The notes under the pieces were generated by a model. It was not told the origin of the DNA, ran no database searches, and saw nothing but the letters and a program-made list of their open reading frames with translations. From the NCBI GenBank assembly GCA_016285085.1, contig JAEEQA010000014.1, positions 1 through 38,019 of the forward strand: 38,019 nucleotides of DNA, given 5' to 3'. How positions within the stretch are numbered: the stretch's first letter is position 1; each line of letters opens with the position of its first letter. Origin of the DNA: Bacteroidales bacterium. Its GTDB lineage: Bacteria > Bacteroidota > Bacteroidia > Bacteroidales > WCHB1-69. Shown here in pieces: positions 9,579-17,637 of the stretch. The position numbers and the translations under genes are program-made.

Positions 9579-11366
9579 ATGAAACATATCCGAAATTTTT
9601 GCATTATTGCTCATATTGACCACGGTAAGAGTACGTTAGCCGACCGTATGCTGCAGTTTACCGGCACGGTTGACGAGCGTGAATTCCAAGATCAGGTGCT
9701 GGATGACATGGCACTGGAACGTGAACGTGGCATCACCATCAAGAGCCACGCCATCCAGATGGATTACAAGTACAAGGGAGAGGATTATGTCCTCAACCTC
9801 ATTGACACTCCCGGCCATGTGGACTTCTCCTACGAAGTGTCACGTTCCATCACCGCGTGTGAAGGTGCTTTACTGTTGGTAGATGCCACCCAGGGCGTTC
9901 AGGCGCAGACGATTTCCAATCTTTATCTCGCCATTGACAATAATTTGGAAATCATTCCGGTTTTGAACAAGATGGATATGCCCGCTGCGATGCCCGCCGA
10001 GGTAAAAGACCAGATTGTGGATCTGCTCGGTTGTGATGAGAGCGAGATTATCGAGGCGAGTGGCAAGACGGGTATGGGTGTGGAGGAATTGTTGGCCGCC
10101 ATCATCGAACGGATTCCCGCACCGAAGGGTGATCCTGACGCGCCTCTCCAGGCATTGATTTTTGACTCGGTTTTCAATTCCTATCGTGGAATCATCTCCT
10201 ATTTCCGTATCTTCAACGGGACGTTGAAAACCAATGATTTCGTGAAGTTTATGGCAACGGGAAAGGAGTACAACGCCGATGAGATAGGCGTGCTCCGGAT
10301 GCATCAGGAACCGAGGCAGGTGATGCGTGCCGGCGATGTGGGTTATATCATTTCCGGTATCAAGACTTCGAAGGAAGTGCGTGTGGGTGACACGGTTACT
10401 CATGTGGAACGTCCGTGCACCGAGGCGGTTGCTGGTTTTCAGGAAGTGAAGCCGATGCTTTTCGCAGGTGTCTATCCCACCGAAGCCGACCAGTACGAGG
10501 AACTTCGCGCCTCCCTTGAAAAACTGCAGCTCAACGACGCCTCACTTACCTTTGTGCCGGAGTCTTCGGCAGCTCTGGGTTTTGGCTTCCGTTGTGGCTT
10601 CCTTGGCCTTCTCCACATGGAAATCGTGCAGGAACGTCTTGACCGGGAGTTCAATATGGATGTGATCGCCACGGTTCCGAATGTGTCGTATAATCTTTAT
10701 ACCACTAAAGGCGAGATGATTGAAGTGCATAACCCTTCGGGAATGCCGTCGCCCACGACGATTGACCACATCGAAGAACCGTATATCCGGGCGCAAATCA
10801 TCAGCAAGGCCGACTATATCGGGCCAATTATCAAGTTGTGTCTGGACAAGCGCGGCACGTTGCTGAATCAGGTCTATATTGCGTCCAACCGTGTGGAACT
10901 TACTTTCGACCTCCCGCTTGGTGAAATTGTTTTCGACTTTTACGACAAATTGAAGAGCATCTCCAAAGGGTATGCCTCCTTTGACTATCATATTTCGGGC
11001 TATAAGCCGGCTCAGTTGGTGAAGTTGGATATTCTGTTGAATGGTGATTCTGTGGATGCCTTGTCTTCGCTGACCCACTTCGACAATGCCTACCCCTTTG
11101 GTCGCAAGATTTGTGAAAAGCTGAAAGAGCTCATCCCGCGCCAGCAGTTCGATATCGCCGTGCAGGCAGCCATCGGCACGAAAATCATCGCCCGTGAAAC
11201 CATCAAGGCTGTCCGTAAGGACGTGACCGCCAAGTGCTACGGCGGTGATATCACCCGTAAGCGCAAACTTTTGGAAAAGCAGAAAGAGGGTAAGAAGCGG
11301 ATGCGCCAGATCGGTACGGTGCAGGTGCCCCAGTCGGCGTTCTTGGCCGTTCTGAAGCTGGATTAG
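9579..11366 (+). CDS. lepA: Elongation factor 4 (LepA), ribosome-bound GTPase
   Basis: 595 aa from the ATG at 9579, which reads [18 protein letters not shown]; an upstream in-frame TTG at 9549 would read through the promoter and is not used here. GTPase motifs are complete: AHIDHGKST (G1), RGITIKSHA (G2), DTPGHVDF (G3), NKMD (G4) and SGKTG (G5). Domain II, the EF-G-like domains and the LepA-specific C-terminal domain follow, ending in the basic tail with [21 protein letters not shown]. LepA acts on the ribosome in initiation and elongation under stress. Length fits the family (about 595-600). It has its own promoter and is separate from the T9SS operon. Confidence 0.97.
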   Translation: MKHIRNFCIIAHIDHGKSTLADRMLQFTGTVDEREFQDQVLDDMALERERGITIKSHAIQMDYKYKGEDYVLNLIDTPGHVDFSYEVSRSITACEGALLLVDATQGVQAQTISNLYLAIDNNLEIIPVLNKMDMPAAMPAEVKDQIVDLLGCDESEIIEASGKTGMGVEELLAAIIERIPAPKGDPDAPLQALIFDSVFNSYRGIISYFRIFNGTLKTNDFVKFMATGKEYNADEIGVLRMHQEPRQVMRAGDVGYIISGIKTSKEVRVGDTVTHVERPCTEAVAGFQEVKPMLFAGVYPTEADQYEELRASLEKLQLNDASLTFVPESSAALGFGFRCGFLGLLHMEIVQERLDREFNMDVIATVPNVSYNLYTTKGEMIEVHNPSGMPSPTTIDHIEEPYIRAQIISKADYIGPIIKLCLDKRGTLLNQVYIASNRVELTFDLPLGEIVFDFYDKLKSISKGYASFDYHISGYKPAQLVKLDILLNGDSVDALSSLTHFDNAYPFGRKICEKLKELIPRQQFDIAVQAAIGTKIIARETIKAVRKDVTAKCYGGDITRKRKLLEKQKEGKKRMRQIGTVQVPQSAFLAVLKLD

Positions 11367-11393
11367 CGGTGGATTTGTGGAGTTGTCAATCTG

Positions 11394-13103
11394 TTATTCT
11401 TTGTCTATTTTGCAAGAACGGATGCCCTGTTCGGTCGTTATTTTCATAATGTAAACACCTTTGGAAAGGTTGGAAACAGAAATAGAGTTTGCATTTCTGT
11501 TTCCGACTGCGACACGCTGGCCTTGAAGATTGTATATTTCAACCATTTGAATGTCGTACTCCGTGCGGATATTGATAATCCCCGAGGCGGGATTCGGGAA
11601 AATGAGGAAACTGTCTTCTGCCGTCATATCGTCGATGCCTGTGGTTTCGTATGAAATCATCCCATGCAGTACAGAGGCGAAACTATTTCCAGTGGCATTG
11701 AGAATTATCTGGTTTGAGGCGTTGTATAGGCGGATATAGCCGCTGGTGATGCCATCGCCACCGGCATCGCTGATCTCCAGATGGTAACAACCCTCTTCGG
11801 GCAAAGTGAGGGGAAACTCGCAGACGCTGTTGTTGGTGAATTGTTCGGGAGAAGATTCTATAATGATTTCATTTTCAGAATTATATATTTTAAAAGAAAG
11901 TTCTCGTGCATGTCCGTCGGTTTTGATGTGGAGGCTCATTGTTCCGGATCCTTCTGCTACCATCTTCTTCAGGACGGTGCTGAAAGTTCCCCCGTCAATG
12001 TCTTGTCCGTTTACTGCAATAAGATTTACGGATGCAGTCTGGTTTGCATTGGGGGTGACGGTAACCATGGGAAGCATGATCCGTGCTGTGTCAAGCGAGG
12101 TGATCTGGCCGGCCCAGTGGAAGATGCTGTTTTCCCCATTGTTTATGCTGTATTCAAATGTGAGTGAGGCGATGGGTTCGGCACCGATATTTTTGACTAT
12201 GGCGTTGATTGCGGTGTTGTCCGAGCAGTCAAGGATAACAGAATGGTCTATTTCTTTGAGGCGGGCTCCGGTGGAGGGCAGGTTGACGTTTTCCATCTCC
12301 ACCTCACAGCATGTGAGAATTTCCCGTTGCCCTTGGGCTACAAAAGCGACAAAGGAAAGGTCTTCCAGTTTTGCCTCAATGGGGTTCGGCGCACCCATTG
12401 TCTCGGGAATGGTGAATGTGTAGTTTTTTTCAACAAAGCTCCCTGCTGTGGTGGCATGGATGCTGTCGCCCCATTGACCGGTGACGAGGTGACGGAGCAT
12501 GTGCATGTGTCGGTATTGGTTTCCGACCACCTGTTGGGGATTGTAGTAGTAGCCATCTTGTTCACCGATGACATTGTTCTGTAATATGGCCACGTTCAGC
12601 AAGTTGGTGCTGTCGGCTTCGTCTGATGTGTAATAGAGTTGCACGGTGATGTTCAGTTCGCGTGTCGTCCAGTCGAGTGTGCCGCGGGCGGCGATGTTGA
12701 CAGGGGAGGGCTGGTTGAGTATGGTGTCGGTGGCTGCGGTCCAGTGGGTGCGGCTTAGTGCAAAATCGTCAGGGAAACCGCTGAAAGAGTGACGGTTGAC
12801 AGTGGCTTTCGGGAATGATGCCACACCGAAGGTGGTCTGTAGGACGGTTCCCTCGTCAGTAGTGTAAGTGTTTGCGGCAAAGCTTCCTGCATGGATGTTG
12901 AGAACAATTACCCTGCCTGGGTTCACCTCGGCAATCCTGTTCGCGATGAGGTGTCCGTCGGGGCAGTTGATGCAGTTGACACCTGTGTATTCCTCGATAA
13001 CCGCATTCTTGTCCGTGGGAACCGTTGCAACAAAAGGTTCTGTCTGTGCGTGAAGGGTGAGAATGGTCACGGCAAAGGCGGCATACAGCAAGAATTTTTT
13101 CAT
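11394..13103 (-). CDS. Omp28-type secreted protein with a type IX sorting domain
   Basis: 569 aa. Signal peptide MKKFLLYAAFAVTILTLHAQ. Residues about 30-290 look like the Omp28 family: a thioredoxin-like start with VIEEYTGVNCINCPDGH, where Cys-x-x-Cys replaces the redox motif, then IVLNIHAGSFA and FPKATVNRHSF. A middle beta-sandwich region follows (about 300-490). The last 75 residues form a T9SS type A sorting domain: FLIFPNPASGIINIR, VEIYNLQGQRV, LSKGVYIMKI. It should be exported through the Sec pathway, then across the outer membrane by the T9SS and attached at the cell surface. Convergent with lepA (27-base gap, no hairpin seen), divergent from the CsgG-like gene. The function of the Omp28 domain is not known. 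Confidence 0.85.
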   Translation of the reverse strand: MKKFLLYAAFAVTILTLHAQTEPFVATVPTDKNAVIEEYTGVNCINCPDGHLIANRIAEVNPGRVIVLNIHAGSFAANTYTTDEGTVLQTTFGVASFPKATVNRHSFSGFPDDFALSRTHWTAATDTILNQPSPVNIAARGTLDWTTRELNITVQLYYTSDEADSTNLLNVAILQNNVIGEQDGYYYNPQQVVGNQYRHMHMLRHLVTGQWGDSIHATTAGSFVEKNYTFTIPETMGAPNPIEAKLEDLSFVAFVAQGQREILTCCEVEMENVNLPSTGARLKEIDHSVILDCSDNTAINAIVKNIGAEPIASLTFEYSINNGENSIFHWAGQITSLDTARIMLPMVTVTPNANQTASVNLIAVNGQDIDGGTFSTVLKKMVAEGSGTMSLHIKTDGHARELSFKIYNSENEIIIESSPEQFTNNSVCEFPLTLPEEGCYHLEISDAGGDGITSGYIRLYNASNQIILNATGNSFASVLHGMISYETTGIDDMTAEDSFLIFPNPASGIINIRTEYDIQMVEIYNLQGQRVAVGNRNANSISVSNLSKGVYIMKITTEQGIRSCKIDKE

Positions 13104-13128
13104 AAATGGAATGTTGAAATTGAGTGTG

Positions 13129-13136
13129 CAAATTTA
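13129..13136 (-). promoter_or_regulatory. -7 promoter element (TAAATTTG, minus strand) for the Omp28-type gene
   Basis: Perfect TAnnTTTG on the minus strand, 25 bases before the start at 13103. It is divergent from the plus-strand element at 13159. Confidence 0.7.
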
Positions 13137-13158
13137 TGAATATTTCTTTCTTTTTGTG

Positions 13159-13166
13159 TAATTTTG
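13159..13166 (+). promoter_or_regulatory. -7 promoter element (TAATTTTG) for the CsgG-like gene
   Basis: Perfect TAnnTTTG match 52 bases before the start at 13219. Only 22 bases separate it from the divergent element at 13129-13136, so the two polymerase footprints overlap. Confidence 0.7.
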
Positions 13167-13218
13167 CGCCATTATTTACGTTAAGGTTTTGTATTTTATT
13201 ACTTAATAGGGTTTTATT

Positions 13219-13905
13219 ATGAAAAGAATTGTTGTGTTTTTGTCTTTCCTGCTTCCCTTTGTTTTGTTTGCCCAGACGAAGGTGGCGGTATATGTGACGG
13301 CAACGGAAACTGTTCCGAAAGAAACAAAGAAAATTATTGGCAGTGAGGTAGTTGCAGCGTTTGTGGCTACAAAGGAATACAATGCCATTGAGCGAACGGC
13401 AGAATTTCTGTCCGAAATTTCGAAAGAGCAGGACTATCAGCGTGCCGGCAATGTGGATGACAGTCAGATTTGTGAACTGGGCCGTCAGTTCGGTGTCGAT
13501 CTCGTTTGCGTGACCGACATCACGAAGTTCCAGGATAAGTTCTATGTACAGGCTCGTCTGATTGATGTGGAAAAGGCCATCGTGCTTGCCACTGCCCGTG
13601 AAATTGCGCAGTTGGAGAATCTTGACGACATTATGAAACTGGCTACTACGTTGGCACAGAATCTCATTAATGCCGATGTGACGTATGTCCTCCAAGTGGA
13701 GAACACGCAGACGGTTCCGCTGGAAATATTTGTGAACAACGAAGTGGTTGGTCAGGTGCCTCCGAAGTCAACCCGCACGTTTGACATGCCTATTTCCAAG
13801 ATTGGTAAAATTGAGGCCAAGCCCACCAAAGGCATGTTCAAAAAGACGATGGAAAACACCATCAACAAGATGAAAGCGCAGGATACGGTTTCGTTCGTCT
13901 TCTAA
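13219..13905 (+). CDS. Exported CsgG-like domain protein
   Basis: 228 aa with signal peptide MKRIVVFLSFLLPFVLFAQ. Residues about 20-150 match the CsgG/LpoB/FlgT-type nucleotide-binding-like fold seen in many Bacteroidota: KVAVYVTATE, a segment ending YNAIERTAEFLSEISKEQDY, then QICELGRQFGVDLVCVTDI and VQARLIDVEKAIVLATA. The C-terminal 75 residues (from about 155) are an extra beta-rich part with VPLEIFVNNEVVGQVPP, like a small PEGA-type domain. It lacks a lipobox Cys, unlike CsgG itself, so it is probably periplasmic. No curli or peptidoglycan-synthase genes lie nearby. It ends five bases from the convergent substrate-binding gene. Exact role unknown. Confidence 0.75.
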   Translation: MKRIVVFLSFLLPFVLFAQTKVAVYVTATETVPKETKKIIGSEVVAAFVATKEYNAIERTAEFLSEISKEQDYQRAGNVDDSQICELGRQFGVDLVCVTDITKFQDKFYVQARLIDVEKAIVLATAREIAQLENLDDIMKLATTLAQNLINADVTYVLQVENTQTVPLEIFVNNEVVGQVPPKSTRTFDMPISKIGKIEAKPTKGMFKKTMENTINKMKAQDTVSFVF

Positions 13906-13910
13906 GCGGA

Positions 13911-15569
13911 TTACTTTTCCTTATACGTGCGCCGCAAGTCCAGCATATTGACGGGATTTGGGGCGCAGTTTTTTACCCCCTTGCGCAAAAAACGCACGGC
14001 TTGGTCGTAATAGAGTACGATTACGGGAGCATCCTCCATCAGCATGGAGTCCAATTGTGTGTAGATTTCGTTGCGGGCGGAGTCGTTCAGTATGGTCTGT
14101 GAAACCTCAAACAGCTTGTCAAATTTGGGATTGACATAGTGGGTGTAGTTGGAACCGGCAGGCTGCAGGTTTTTGGAGTAAAAGAGGGCAAGGTAGTTTT
14201 CAGCGTCGGGGTAGTCGCAAATCCACGAGCCTCGGAAACAGGGCAGTTTGTAGCCGCGCATCATTTGCCTCTGCTGAGCGGACTGTTGCACGTCCAACGT
14301 GATGGGAATGCCGATTTCGCCCAACTCGTGCTGGATGTACTGGCACAGGTCAAGGTAGGAGGCGGAGGTGGAAATCGGAATCGGAGGCAGCCCCTTCCCG
14401 TTCGGGAAACCGGCTTTTTCCAGCAACTCGAGGGCTTTGGCGGGATTGTATTCGTAACCTTTGACTCGGTTCTCGTCAAACGATTGCATTCCGCGCGGCA
14501 CGAAGCCGGAATTGGCGGCATATCCCACGTTGTTGCGCAGGTATCGCATCATCTTGGCACGGTCGAACCCGTAGTTGAGGGCCTGTCGTACCTCCTTGAT
14601 GTTCAATGGGTTGTTCGGATTATCGCCTTTCAGCATGAACCCAAGGTATTCTGTGTTCAGGTAGGGGCAGGTTTCCATCACAATCTTGTCGGCATAGCTG
14701 GGCTGCAGTTTCCCGTCTTTGGTCAGCAGCGCATCCTTGTAGCATGCTTCGATGCCTGACATGAAATCCAGCGAGCCTTTCATAAACTCCATAAAGACAG
14801 ACTGTTTGTCCACAATGAAGGAGATGGCGACGGCATCGAGGTAGGGGAGGCGTGTCCCGTTTTCGTCGGTTTCAAAGTAGTCCGGATTTTTCCGCAAGAC
14901 CAGTTTCACGCCCTCTTCCCAAAGCTGCATTTGGAACGGGCCGGTGCCAACGGGGTGGCGGCGGTACTCCTTGCCAAAATGTTCAATGACTTCCTGCGGT
15001 ACCACGGAGCAGTACTTCATGGCAAGGATTCCTAAAAACGGCGGGAAAAACTGGGTCAGTTCTATTTGGAATGTGCTGTCGTTCAGCGCGGTGAATTTGG
15101 GGTTGCCGTTTTCGTCGCGGGCCACTTTCTGGAAGATCCATGCTCCGGGCGATGCAACGGAGGCATCGGTGATGCGGCCGAGGCTGTAAGCGAAGTCGTA
15201 CGCCGTGACTTTGCGCGGCTTCGCAAATTGGAAATAGCTGGTATTGTGGAAGTAAACATCGTCACGCAGGTGGAAGGTGTAGATTGTACCGTCGTCGCTG
15301 ATTTCCCAGCTTTTCGCAATGGCGGGCACGACACGGAGCGAGTCGTCCAAATCGACGAGGCCGTTGTACAGTAGGTTGCAGGGCCAGATGGACGACTGTC
15401 CTGAAGCGAAAGCGGGATCGAGACTTGTAATGCCGGAGGATTCGTTGTATCGGAAAATCATCTTGCCTTCACCGGAATTGTCCCGTTTGCAGGCGGTGAG
15501 TGCCAGCAGCAAGGTCGCGATGCAGCATAGAAGGAGCCTGTGTGCGATGGGTTGTTGTCGTGGGGTCAT
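13911..15569 (-). CDS. Peptide-type ABC transporter substrate-binding lipoprotein (SBP family 5)
   Basis: 552 aa from the ATG at 15569; an in-frame TTG at 15590 overlaps the promoter and is rejected. Signal with lipobox LTAC (Cys27). Family 5 solute-binding features: ITSLDPAFASGQSSIWPCNL, LVDLDDSLRVVPAIAKSWEI, YTFHLRDDVYFHN, RRHPVGTGPFQMQLW, VRQALNYGFDRAKMM and PAKALELLEKAGFPNGKG. These proteins bind oligopeptides or similar ligands for an Opp/Dpp-type importer. No permease or ATPase gene is next to it, so it is an orphan component within this window. Ligand cannot be told from sequence. Confidence 0.88.
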   Translation of the reverse strand: MTPRQQPIAHRLLLCCIATLLLALTACKRDNSGEGKMIFRYNESSGITSLDPAFASGQSSIWPCNLLYNGLVDLDDSLRVVPAIAKSWEISDDGTIYTFHLRDDVYFHNTSYFQFAKPRKVTAYDFAYSLGRITDASVASPGAWIFQKVARDENGNPKFTALNDSTFQIELTQFFPPFLGILAMKYCSVVPQEVIEHFGKEYRRHPVGTGPFQMQLWEEGVKLVLRKNPDYFETDENGTRLPYLDAVAISFIVDKQSVFMEFMKGSLDFMSGIEACYKDALLTKDGKLQPSYADKIVMETCPYLNTEYLGFMLKGDNPNNPLNIKEVRQALNYGFDRAKMMRYLRNNVGYAANSGFVPRGMQSFDENRVKGYEYNPAKALELLEKAGFPNGKGLPPIPISTSASYLDLCQYIQHELGEIGIPITLDVQQSAQQRQMMRGYKLPCFRGSWICDYPDAENYLALFYSKNLQPAGSNYTHYVNPKFDKLFEVSQTILNDSARNEIYTQLDSMLMEDAPVIVLYYDQAVRFLRKGVKNCAPNPVNMLDLRRTYKEK

Positions 15570-15587
15570 ATTGCTAATTTGAAGATG

Positions 15588-15595
15588 CAAAAGTA
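15588..15595 (-). promoter_or_regulatory. -7 promoter element (TACTTTTG, minus strand) for the substrate-binding lipoprotein
   Basis: Perfect TAnnTTTG on the minus strand, 18 bases before the start at 15569. Four bases to its right lies an opposite-facing perfect element (15600-15607, plus). Confidence 0.7.
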
Positions 15596-15599
15596 CTCA

Positions 15600-15607
15600 T
15601 ATTTTTG
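15600..15607 (+). promoter_or_regulatory. Plus-strand -7-like element (TATTTTTG) with no gene downstream
   Basis: Perfect TAnnTTTG on the plus strand, back to back with the element at 15588-15595. Downstream lie only about 30 bases and a hairpin with a T tract (15641-15673), so any transcript would be a short RNA. Chance occurrence in AT-rich sequence is possible. Confidence 0.35.
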
Positions 15608-15613
15608 CTATCG

Positions 15614-15673
15614 GCGAACATTCAAAGAGGGTAAAAAAAAAGAGATGAAATATACTTTCATCTCTTTTTTTTT
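15614..15673 (+). ncRNA. Candidate short RNA of about 60 bases between a -7 element and a terminator
   Basis: Predicted only from layout: a start expected near 15614 from the element at 15600-15607, and an end at the hairpin (AGAGATGAAA / TTTCATCTCT) followed by a T run. It has no known RNA family that I recognise. It could equally be spurious. Confidence 0.2.
15633..15673 (-). terminator. Bidirectional intrinsic terminator after the acidic lipoprotein gene
   Basis: A ten-base perfect stem (AGAGATGAAA / TTTCATCTCT, loop TATAC) flanked by an A run on the left and a T run on the right, so it can end transcription on either strand. It lies 17 bases after the stop of the minus-strand lipoprotein gene. 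Confidence 0.85.
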
Positions 15674-15689
15674 GTCGGTTGAAAATTCC

Positions 15690-15899
15690 TTACTCAGCGG
15701 GAACTTCAGCAACTTCGGCGTTCTCTTCGGTGCACTCGGCTTCAGTGGCTTCGGTGCATTCCTCAGTAGCTTCTTCCACAACGACTTCTTCGGTCTGGGG
15801 CTCAGTGGTTTCCTCAATGGCTTCGGTGTTGTTGTTGGTGTTGCCACAGGAGGCGAACAAGAATGCGCTAACGGCAATGATTCCAAAAATTTTCTTCAT
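15690..15899 (-). CDS. Small acidic Glu/Thr-rich lipoprotein, function unknown
   Basis: 69 aa from the ATG at 15899 (MKKIFGIIAVSAFLFASCGN); a longer frame start at 15947 overlaps the promoter and is not used. Lipobox FASC with Cys18. The mature part of about 50 residues is low-complexity: Asn-rich linker (GNTNNNTEAIEE), then many Glu, Thr, Val and Ala, with two further Cys in the repeated pattern EECTEATEAECTEE. There is no recognisable domain. It has its own promoter and terminator, so it is a single-gene unit. The strongly acidic mature part could be a spacer or metal- or cation-binding tail; this is speculation. Confidence 0.75.
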   Translation of the reverse strand: MKKIFGIIAVSAFLFASCGNTNNNTEAIEETTEPQTEEVVVEEATEECTEATEAECTEENAEVAEVPAE

Positions 15900-15944
15900 T
15901 TTTCTTTGATGTTTAAGGTTATTATTATGTTCAAAATTGAGCGG

Positions 15945-15952
15945 CAAAAATA
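15945..15952 (-). promoter_or_regulatory. -7 promoter element (TATTTTTG, minus strand) for the acidic lipoprotein
   Basis: Perfect TAnnTTTG on the minus strand, 45 bases before the start at 15899. It directly follows the ilvE terminator hairpin, whose T tract it shares. Confidence 0.7.
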
Positions 15953-15983
15953 CAAAGAACCCGCTAATTGTAGCAGGTTCTTT
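15945..15983 (-). terminator. Intrinsic terminator of apt-ilvE, overlapping the next promoter
   Basis: Near-perfect 13-base stem (AAAGAACCCGCTA at 15954-15966 with TAGCAGGTTCTTT at 15971-15983, one mismatch or wobble, loop of four), 22 bases after the ilvE stop. On the minus strand it runs into GTATTTTTG, so the T tract is also the -7 element of the next gene. Confidence 0.75.
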
Positions 15984-16005
15984 GGCAATTTATCGTTAAA
16001 TATTC

Positions 16006-17031
16006 TTAATCAACATCGATGATGTCGCACCAGCCGAATTTGTCTTCCACTTCGCCGTACTGGATACCGGTCAGGCGGTTGTAGAGTTTGACGCACCACG
16101 GGCCGGGTTCGCCGTTCTTGGCAATCTGATAGACGTGTCCGCTTTCACGGTCTTGGATGCTGTCGACGGGGGAGATGACGGCGGCGGTACCACAGGCGCC
16201 GGCTTCCTCGAAGGTGGCGATTTCCTCGATCGGGATGTGGCGTCTTTCAACGGTCAGGCCCATGTCGGCGGCCAGTTCGCGGAGGCTCTTGTTGGTGATG
16301 GAGGGCAGGATGGAGCCGGAGTCGGGCGTGATGTACTTGCCGTCCTTGATGCCGAAGAAGTTGGCGGGACCGGCTTCGTCGATGTATTGTTTGGTCTTGG
16401 CATCGGCGAAGATGGAGGCGGCGAAGCCTTCGTGGTGGGCGCGTTCGCCGGCGCGGAGGCTGGCAGCGTAGTTACCACCCACTTTCACATGACCGGTACC
16501 CATCGGGGCGGCGCGGTCGAAGTCACGCACGATCTGCATCGGAACGGGTTTGAAGCCGGCTTTGAAGTACGGGCCGACGGGCGTGACGAAAATCATGAAC
16601 AGGTATTCGTCGGCGGGGCTGACACCCACTTTTGCGCCGGTGCCGATCAGCAGCGGACGGAGGTACAGGCTTGCGCCGGTGCCGTACGGGGGGATGAAAT
16701 CGGCGTTGAGCTGGACCACTTTCCAGCAGGCTTCCTTGAAGAGTTCATCGGGAACCTTGGCCATCATGATGGCTTCGGCAGAGCTTTGGAGGCGGTGGCT
16801 GTTCTCAATCCAGCGGAAGATACGCACTTTGCCGTCCTTGCCGCGATAGCACTTCAGGCCTTCGAAAGCTTCCTGGCCATAGTGGAGGCAGGTAGCGGCC
16901 ATGTGCATGGTGATGTCTTCAGAGGAGGAGACTTCCAACTGTCCCCATTTGCCGTTTCTGTAGTAGCAGCGAACGTTGTAGTTCGTCTTCATGTAACCAA
17001 AGGATAATTTACCCCAGTCAATGTTTTCCAT
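16006..17031 (-). CDS. ilvE: Branched-chain amino acid aminotransferase
   Basis: 341 aa, PLP fold-type IV (class IV aminotransferase). It transfers the amino group between glutamate and the 2-oxo acids of Leu, Ile and Val in the cytosol. The PLP lysine is Lys183 in HVKVGGNYAAS. Other family features are HYGQEAFEGLKCYRG (about residue 50), LYLRPLLIGTG, and the phosphate-binding part IDEAGPANFFGI, with SILPSITNKSLRELA and CGTAAVISPV further on. Length and order match the larger BCAT type (PF01063, type II). It is 39 bases downstream of apt on the same strand and has no -7 element of its own, so the two are probably co-transcribed. Confidence 0.95.
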   Translation of the reverse strand: MENIDWGKLSFGYMKTNYNVRCYYRNGKWGQLEVSSSEDITMHMAATCLHYGQEAFEGLKCYRGKDGKVRIFRWIENSHRLQSSAEAIMMAKVPDELFKEACWKVVQLNADFIPPYGTGASLYLRPLLIGTGAKVGVSPADEYLFMIFVTPVGPYFKAGFKPVPMQIVRDFDRAAPMGTGHVKVGGNYAASLRAGERAHHEGFAASIFADAKTKQYIDEAGPANFFGIKDGKYITPDSGSILPSITNKSLRELAADMGLTVERRHIPIEEIATFEEAGACGTAAVISPVDSIQDRESGHVYQIAKNGEPGPWCVKLYNRLTGIQYGEVEDKFGWCDIIDVD

Positions 17032-17070
17032 AATTCTTTATTTTAGTTATGTGATATAAAATGTTGTATT

Positions 17071-17583
17071 CTAAACAAGGTGCAGTGAACGGATGTCGTC
17101 TGCGGTGAATGTGCTGCGTCCTTTCAAAAAGCCGATTTCCATCAGGAAGTGAGTCGCGATGAAAGAAGGATTGAAGTTTTTCACGAGCTCGATGGCGGCG
17201 GCTGCGGTGCCTCCGGTGGCGAGGATGTCGTCGAAGATGAGCACACGCTGGTTCTCTTTCATGGCGTCGGTGTGGATCTCAATGGAGGCTTCTCCGTACT
17301 CCAGCTGGTACGACGCCTTGTAGGTGGTGTAGGGGAGCTTTCCCGCCTTGCGGATGGGGACGAACGGCACGTGGAGTGCCAGTGCGAGAGCAGGCGCAAA
17401 AAAATAACCGCGGGCTTCCAACCCCACGATTACATCGGGCTTCACCTCCTTGGCCATCTCCAAAACCATGTTGAACACCTCTTGGAAATAGTCGGCGTTG
17501 TTCATGATGGTGGTGATGTCCAAAAACTGAATTCCTTTTTTAGGAAAATCGGGAATTACGCGGATTTTGCTGGTATCAAGCAT
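17071..17583 (-). CDS. apt: Adenine phosphoribosyltransferase
   Basis: 170 aa, the usual length. It makes AMP from adenine and PRPP in purine salvage. Features: the N-terminal IRVIPDFPKKGIQFLDIT, the conserved VIVGLEARGYFFAPALALAL, the segment VPIRKAGKLP, and the PRPP-binding loop VLIFDDILATGGTAAAAIEL. The start ATG at 17583 is 25 bases from a perfect -7 element. It leads a two-gene unit with ilvE. Confidence 0.96.
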   Translation of the reverse strand: MLDTSKIRVIPDFPKKGIQFLDITTIMNNADYFQEVFNMVLEMAKEVKPDVIVGLEARGYFFAPALALALHVPFVPIRKAGKLPYTTYKASYQLEYGEASIEIHTDAMKENQRVLIFDDILATGGTAAAAIELVKNFNPSFIATHFLMEIGFLKGRSTFTADDIRSLHLV

Positions 17584-17608
17584 AGTTTGCTGTTTTCAAA
17601 TCAAGGTG

Positions 17609-17616
17609 CAAAGTTA
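17609..17616 (-). promoter_or_regulatory. -7 promoter element (TAACTTTG, minus strand) for apt-ilvE
   Basis: Perfect TAnnTTTG on the minus strand, 25 bases before the apt start, in the gap after the stop of the T9SS cargo gene at 17638. Confidence 0.7.
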
Positions 17617-17637
17617 CACTTTTATTTTGATATACCT

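Noticed and set aside
8439..9623. Minus-strand frame of 394 codons across gldN and the lepA start
   Set aside because: It crosses a terminator and a promoter and is antisense to two well-supported genes.
16135..17007. Open frame of 290 codons opposite ilvE
   Set aside because: Antisense shadow of the aminotransferase; composition is skewed and no motif or export signal is visible.
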